From Holothuria scabra (lineage: Eukaryota > Echinodermata > Holothuroidea > Aspidochirotida > Holothuriidae), in NCBI GenBank assembly GCA_037179385.1, contig CM074185.1, positions 49,665,000 to 49,728,999 of the forward strand: a DNA stretch of 64,000 nucleotides, in the 5' to 3' direction. The notes under the pieces were generated by a model. The model saw only the letters and a list, made by a program, of their open reading frames with translations, did no database searches and was not told where the DNA came from. The position numbers and the translations under genes were made by a program. Of the stretch, positions 59,789 to 64,000 are shown one piece after another; position 1 is the first letter of the stretch; every line of letters begins with the position of its first letter.

Positions 59789-60030
59789 GCCGACAACAAC
59801 TTATCTAACATGGCGAAGGAGCGGGCTTTTATATTAGGCCCCTAATCCAATTAAGGAGCGGATTTTCACTCACATTAATCTAATGAAGGAGCGGACTTTC
59901 ATATCAATCTAATTACGGAGTGGATTTTCCCTCACATTTATCTCATCGAGGAGCGGACTTTATATTTACCTAGCCTAATTACGGAGGGGACTTTCATATT
60001 AATCTAACTAAGGAGCGGACTTTCACACCT
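59771..60030 (+). repeat. Tandem GGAGCGGACTTTCA leader repeats
   Basis: About eight degenerate units of roughly 30-38 bp, each with GGAGCGGAYTTTC followed by ACATTAATCTAA-like sequence (starts near 59778, 59817, 59857, 59889, 59919, 59950, 59984, 60013). The first unit overlaps the primer-binding site, so the array looks like amplification of that region. Confidence 0.8.
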
Positions 60031-60742
60031 ATTCCAGCCGAGACGTCCCCCTGTTCATCTCTGTTTTTACACTGTTCGCATATCCCTTGCTCTGGACAGC
60101 AGCCAATTGTGCTACAATTCTCCTGTACGTTTGTGGATCACTACAGGCTTAATGCAGTTTCCCTGGATTGGAGTTTGACTATCTTTTGGACAGGTGTTGT
60201 TTTCGATCTTAGTGATATCGTCATCCTCGTAGCCCGTTTTCGCGTTCGGATAGTTGGTTTCTCTAACAGCCATTACATTTTTGGAACCTTACGTTAGCCT
60301 ACACCGACTGATGCAGTCATCGATCAGCAATATTCGGTAGACGGTTTTACACGTATGAGGGACAACGCCTACTTCAGCTCACGGCCAAAGACGGACGCTA
60401 CCATAATTGTTGTTGTTTATAATTAAAAGGTGAGTGAGAGACAACCCACCCAAGTATGTTTACTTCGATCTGCACGGCATAGGCATAGGCCTAGGCTAGG
60501 CCTCGATCACTTATTAACATGTCCGTATTTCAAATTTCATTTTGTCATGTGTGATTCCCTAATATGTGTGCATTTTTGTATGATTTTATCGAAGTCTGCA
60601 TTTTACGCCATTGTTGATTCATGAGCTTTACCGTTGGGCCTAACTTAGGCTTGTCTACTCATTATTGTTTTAATAGCCATGCATAGGCCTAGATTGACAG
60701 TTGGGACCTAACCGCTGGTATTTATTTAGGCTACGTGTTGTC
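60031..60742 (+). other. Untranslated leader of the retrotransposon
   Basis: Non-coding sequence between the tandem array and gag. It contains AGGCATAGGCCTAGGCTAGGCC at about 60478. Short frames (62-64 aa) have no domain. Confidence 0.5.
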
Positions 60743-61615
60743 ATGGCGAATCTGCGTAGTACAGACTTCCTCCCAAGCCGTTTTGAGGGCGATAAAATTA
60801 ATGCAGATTTGGCAAGAGCACATTTTCTAGCCTTTTCAGATTATCTAGAGGCACACAATTTGCATCATCTTGCCGATAACGCCCAATTTCAGACCGTACT
60901 TTCGCTTTTCAAACGTACACTTCAAGGTACTGCACGTATTTGGATCGAGGGCAAGGTTTTTCAAGACCTTCCAAATTTAAGAGCCTCTTGTCTTGCCCGA
61001 TTTAGTGAATCTTCCTCACATCATGCCTTAAGCAGACAATTTGCAGAACTCAAATATATTGAGGGCAAAACTGCAGAACAATTTTTAGCCTCAATCAGAA
61101 AATTAGCTTTACTTCTGGGCTATACTGAACTTCAGGTGCGTGACAAATTTTTAGCCGCGCTTCCTAGCGATTTCCAATCTGACGTGTTCATGTCGACAGA
61201 CCAAAATTCAGACATAAACGCACTTGTGCAAAAAGCTCAGATTTATTTAGATTTGAAGAAGTCCTCTTCTTCTAGCCCCGCTTCTTCTACTACAGTGGCT
61301 AGTACTCATGACACGGCCTTGTCTACACAGACAGACAATGTGTTGACTCATGCAAGCATTGCAGAACTGTGTAACAAAATAGACGGTCTGCTAAATAATC
61401 GCTCTCGTACTTCCGATAGGCAGACAAATAGTAATCAATCCCCTCGTCAGCGTTACAATACTAGAGATATCAGAAGACCGGTCTTCGTCGTATGCCACAA
61501 CCACGGGCGCATTTTAACCAAAGAAGGCCTAGACTTGGATTTCAGGGGCTGTGTTTCTATTGTAATGTCCCAGGTCACAAGGCCGCAAACTGTTTCCTGC
61601 GTCAGGAACATTTAA
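60743..61615 (+). pseudogene. gag: Gag (capsid part), frame broken before the zinc knuckle
   Basis: I prefer the Met at 60743 (MANLRSTDFLPSRFEGDK) over the ORF's first ATG at 60701, because the family pattern starts there. The capsid-type stretch has LSLFKRTLQGTARIWIEG and FAELKYIEGKTAEQFLASIR, matching retrotransposon gag (F..L..L.G.A..W......F..). A Ser/Thr-rich linker (about 61258-61340) follows, then a basic stretch. After about 61485 the frame leaves the coding path; it ends at 61615 with unrelated residues. Gag would package the element RNA into particles. Confidence 0.75.
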
Positions 61616-61713
61616 GGGCACAGTACGGCCCTCATTTTCACTCTTATCAGCCTACTGACAGGCACATGACCAATCCAGTTCCGTCTGCACCCAATACCCA
61701 AAATTTTCAATAG
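61492..61713 (+). pseudogene. Nucleocapsid zinc knuckle of gag, in another frame
   Basis: One frame back from the capsid, a basic RNA-binding part (PQPRAHFNQRRPRLGF) leads to CFYCNVPGHKAANC (61552-61593), a perfect C-x2-C-x4-H-x4-C knuckle. It stops at 61711-61713. This could reflect a programmed -1 shift, but the further shifts downstream make an indel the simpler view. Confidence 0.85.
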
Positions 61714-61865
61714 GGGATGTCGGTGAGTGTACTCCTCACAGGCATTCCGGAAAAGAGGACGTGCAAAATTTCAATGCATATAGTAACACCGCTTCATACC
61801 TAGGGAATGAGCCCGAAGCAACTATTCAATTAGATCGCAAACATTTTTTCAGGGCACGGCACAAT

Positions 61866-62785
61866 GAACAGACGGAAAGAATATTTTATTGTTGTTTGAC
61901 TCTGGTGCCACAAGGTCTATTTTATCTGCATCTACTGTTAAGAATTCACGTTACTTATCGTCTCTCAAGCCATGCAAAATTAAGTCATTGTCTTTTCGCT
62001 TGGGAAATGGTCAATTTTTGGTTGCTCATGAGACTTTGACATTCGTCGTAAATATTCAGGGTCATAGCATTCAGTTAAATGCTTTCATCACTGATAACTT
62101 CACAGGTATAGACCTAATCTTAGGAACAGATACCTTAAAACAACTCAATGGAGTTCTAGATTTTTCAAACAATTCCTTTAAGATTAAGCCAGGTGTGCAA
62201 CGTTTTCGTCCTACGAGTAAAGTTGTTATTTACCCAGGTCAGTGTAAGTATATTCATTTGCAAAGTCGTGTGCCAACTTGCTTACGAAACACTGACGTAG
62301 TTCTTCAGCCTGCTGCATTTATTGCACACATGTGCCATACTTCAATGATGGTAAAACTGCATAAAGGTAGGACTAGATTAATGTTGAAAAATAACGGTAC
62401 ACGCCCATTTGTTGTGTCACCTAGGCAAACTGTAGCTTCTTTTGACTTGTCTGATATTGTGTCAGTAACTCATGAACTTCATGAGGATTGTTATCGTAAA
62501 TGGTTAGAAGAATGGCAGTTCTTTAGGCAGTCTTTAGAGCATGTTCATGCTACAAAATCGCAATTTTCAGGTGATAATTCCAGTGAATATTCACAACGTG
62601 ACCATATACGGCGTTATAACTTGCAACGTTACCCACATTTGAGTTCAAATGATCCCTTAGCTTCACTGACAGAGTCTGAAATCATTAGGCAACAGGTCTC
62701 TTTACAGGAGAGTGTTTTAGATCCAAATGAACGGGACGAATTTTACCAAATGTTGGGTAAAAATAAGGAAGTCCTTATATGGTGA
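61866..62785 (+). pseudogene. Aspartic protease and linker of pol
   Basis: LLFDSGATRSILSAS (D-S-G catalytic loop, about 61889-61930) and, about 70 residues on, IDLILGTDTLKQLNG (the ILG flap-side motif) define a retropepsin-type protease that would cut Gag-Pol. A roughly 200-residue linker without clear domain leads towards RT and stops at 62783-62785. The frame upstream is closed by a stop at 61865, with the preceding residues readable in another frame (61761-61880). Confidence 0.85.
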
Positions 62786-62789
62786 ACTC

Positions 62790-63225
62790 TCCAGTTGCCC
62801 GAACTTTGAGGCAGATATAACGTTAACCAATACCGAGCCTTTTTTCATTAGGCCATATAAATTATCTCCCGATGATAAACTTATTGTCTCAAGAGAACTA
62901 GATAAATTGGTAGATCTTGGAATCTTGGCAGTTGGGAACCAGTCTTATACGTCTCCAGTTTTCTTAATTCCAAAAAAGGGCACCAAGCAATGAGAAACGT
63001 GTGGTAACTGACTTCCGTTTTTTGAATATCAGGATTCAGAGAATTAACCACCCCTTCCCACTCTTGAACGAGACGTTACGCACAATTGGTAACTCTGATG
63101 CCACAATCTTGAGTGTTTTAGATTTGAAATCTGCCTTCTTCTGTATTCCTTTGAGCAAAAATGCTCAGAAGTACACAGGCATTGCATCTTATAGTGGAGG
63201 CCGACATTATTTCTATAGGCCCTAA
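62790..63225 (+). pseudogene. Reverse transcriptase, N-terminal half, two frames
   Basis: First frame (to 62993): FFIRPYKLSPDDK and LVDLGILAVGNQSYTSPVFL, the usual Gypsy RT entry (fingers; SP.V.V.KK). After an indel near 62975 the next frame reads NEKRVVTDFRFLNIRIQ and LSVLDLKSAFFCIPLS, with the first catalytic Asp of the palm at 63121-63123. It stops at 63223-63225 just where the RLPQGL loop is expected in the next frame. Confidence 0.9.
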
Positions 63226-63760
63226 GCGTCTGCCACAGGGACTGAATCTTAGTCCGAGTATTTTTAGCGCTAAGATGACTGAAGTACTTTTACAGGCACC
63301 AAATTCCGATCAGTTTTGTATTTCTACGCATGACGACATCATTGTTTACAGCAAAGACAAGTCGTCTCATTCCAAACTCTTGTTAACAATTTTTAAAGCT
63401 TTGATAGCTAATAGTTTGAAGATTTCCCCACGCAAGTGTAGTTTATTTCGCTCACCCGTCACCTGTATGGGACATATCATAACTGTTCATGATGATAGAA
63501 AGGCAACAATTCAGCCACTAACTGATAGATGTAATGCGATTCGCAACACTCCAGTCCCACACAATGCAAAGGCAGCACGCAGATTTGTAGGTGCAGTAAA
63601 CTATGTATCAAGCTTTTTTCCTCGAATCCAGGAACATTTAAGACCTATTCACAAATTAAGTAGGCAGAAACGTCACTTTCAGTGGACAGAGGAACATCAG
63701 AAAGCATTTGACACAATTCGTAATTTAATGTGTAATCCACCAGTTCTTCATATGCCTTAA
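63226..63760 (+). pseudogene. Reverse transcriptase, C-terminal half
   Basis: Frame reads KRLPQGLNLSPSIFSAKM, then the active-site box STHDDIIVYS (Asp-Asp codons 63332-63337), then LKISPRKCSLFRSPVTCMGH (thumb) and a NYVSSFFPRIQEHLRPIHKL connection. Ty3/Gypsy enzymes normally have an aromatic residue two places before the DD pair (Y/F-x-DD); here it is Thr. An in-frame TAA at 63758-63760 cuts it from RNase H. Confidence 0.9.
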
Positions 63761-64000
63761 AGAGGTCGTTTAACTCTTTATAGTGACACATCAAGGATTG
63801 CCACTGGTTCGTACCTAACTCAGACTGTTGACGGGAAAGAATATCTTTTAGGCTACTACTATAAGGTTTTACCAGAAGCTTGTACTCGATATAGTGTAAA
63901 AGAGTTAGAATTATTTGGTTTGCTCATTAATATTAATGGGTTTGTTCACCTTCTCAAAAATGTCGAATTTGACGCATATGTGGATCATGCTGCACTTGTT
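63761..64000 (+). pseudogene. RNase H of pol, cut by the window edge
   Basis: Same frame after the stop: LTLYSDTSRIATGSYL (catalytic Asp at 63785-63787), YSVKELELFGLLIN (catalytic Glu region) and FDAYVDHAAL (third acidic residue). These are the RNase H landmarks that follow RT in Ty3/Gypsy pol. It is open to the edge; integrase should follow outside. Confidence 0.85.

Larger units (their letters stand above)
59142..64000 (+). mobile_element. Ty3/Gypsy-type LTR retrotransposon, 5' part
   Basis: Order LTR, primer-binding site, leader, gag, protease, reverse transcriptase, RNase H is that of Ty3/Gypsy elements. The window ends within RNase H; integrase and 3' LTR are not seen. Reading frame changes at least five times and stops occur at about 61711, 62783 and 63758, so this copy cannot make its proteins and is a relic. 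No envelope-like gene is in view. Confidence 0.9.

Noticed and set aside
61480..61620. Programmed ribosomal frameshift between gag and the zinc knuckle
   Set aside because: Possible in principle, but no clear slippery heptamer was seen and the same copy has several other frame breaks and stops, so mutation is simpler.
1..64000. CRISPR arrays, bacterial operons, phage genes or rRNA
   Set aside because: No regularly spaced direct repeats, no dense coding, no ribosomal RNA signatures; the window is animal-like non-coding DNA.

Overview
The window looks like gene-poor nuclear DNA from an animal, most plausibly a marine invertebrate deuterostome such as an echinoderm. This is an inference from the AT-rich, intron-like composition, the frequent TAGGCCTA-type words (dense at 33.5-33.9 kb) and the mix of transposons; no marker gene fixes the taxon. 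There are no operons, no ribosome-binding sites, no rRNA or CRISPR, and no host gene I can name. Almost everything I can support is mobile DNA in various states of decay.

Layout. 1-8.2 kb is AT-rich DNA holding a 275-bp inverted-repeat MITE (3004-3278), a 1.28-kb hAT-like element with a perfect 8-bp target duplication (3527-4803) and two diffuse repeats. 8.5-10.0 kb holds a decayed L1/Tx1-type LINE on the minus strand. 11.8-13.2 kb is another hAT-like element. 16.2-23.4 kb is a tangle of related repeats carrying a GCGGAGCG module and long G runs, with a solo-LTR candidate at 20170-20841. SINE-like copies lie at 22.9 and 24.4 kb and a striking hairpin at 24134-24212. 26523-26708 is a 186-bp hAT MITE.

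27087-34412 is a 7.3-kb unit bounded by 30-bp perfect inverted repeats and a perfect 8-bp duplication (TTGCTAAT). It carries no transposase I recognise but contains a LINE 3' end, several MITEs and an exon-like segment. 36185-38869 is a hAT-like element that itself contains a complete younger hAT-like element (37068-37868), each with its own perfect 8-bp duplication. 41.6-43.6 kb holds a foldback element and a TTAA-flanked MITE nested inside a second MITE family. 46.5-48.2 kb repeats the 16-21 kb family. 51458-52666 is a hAT-like element with a perfect 8-bp duplication. 53410-59021 is a 5.6-kb element with inverted arms of about 1.4-1.5 kb and a non-coding core.

The right edge, 59142-64000, is the 5' part of a Ty3/Gypsy-type LTR retrotransposon: 5' LTR, primer-binding site, a tandem-repeat leader, then gag, protease, reverse transcriptase and the start of RNase H. 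The coding part is broken by several frame changes and stops, so it is a relic. The 3' LTR lies outside the window.

Together the elements document repeated 8-bp-duplicating (hAT-type) activity, TTAA-type insertions, two LINE lineages and LTR insertions layered on each other. All element calls rest on terminal repeats, target-site duplications and protein motifs read by eye; no database search was possible.
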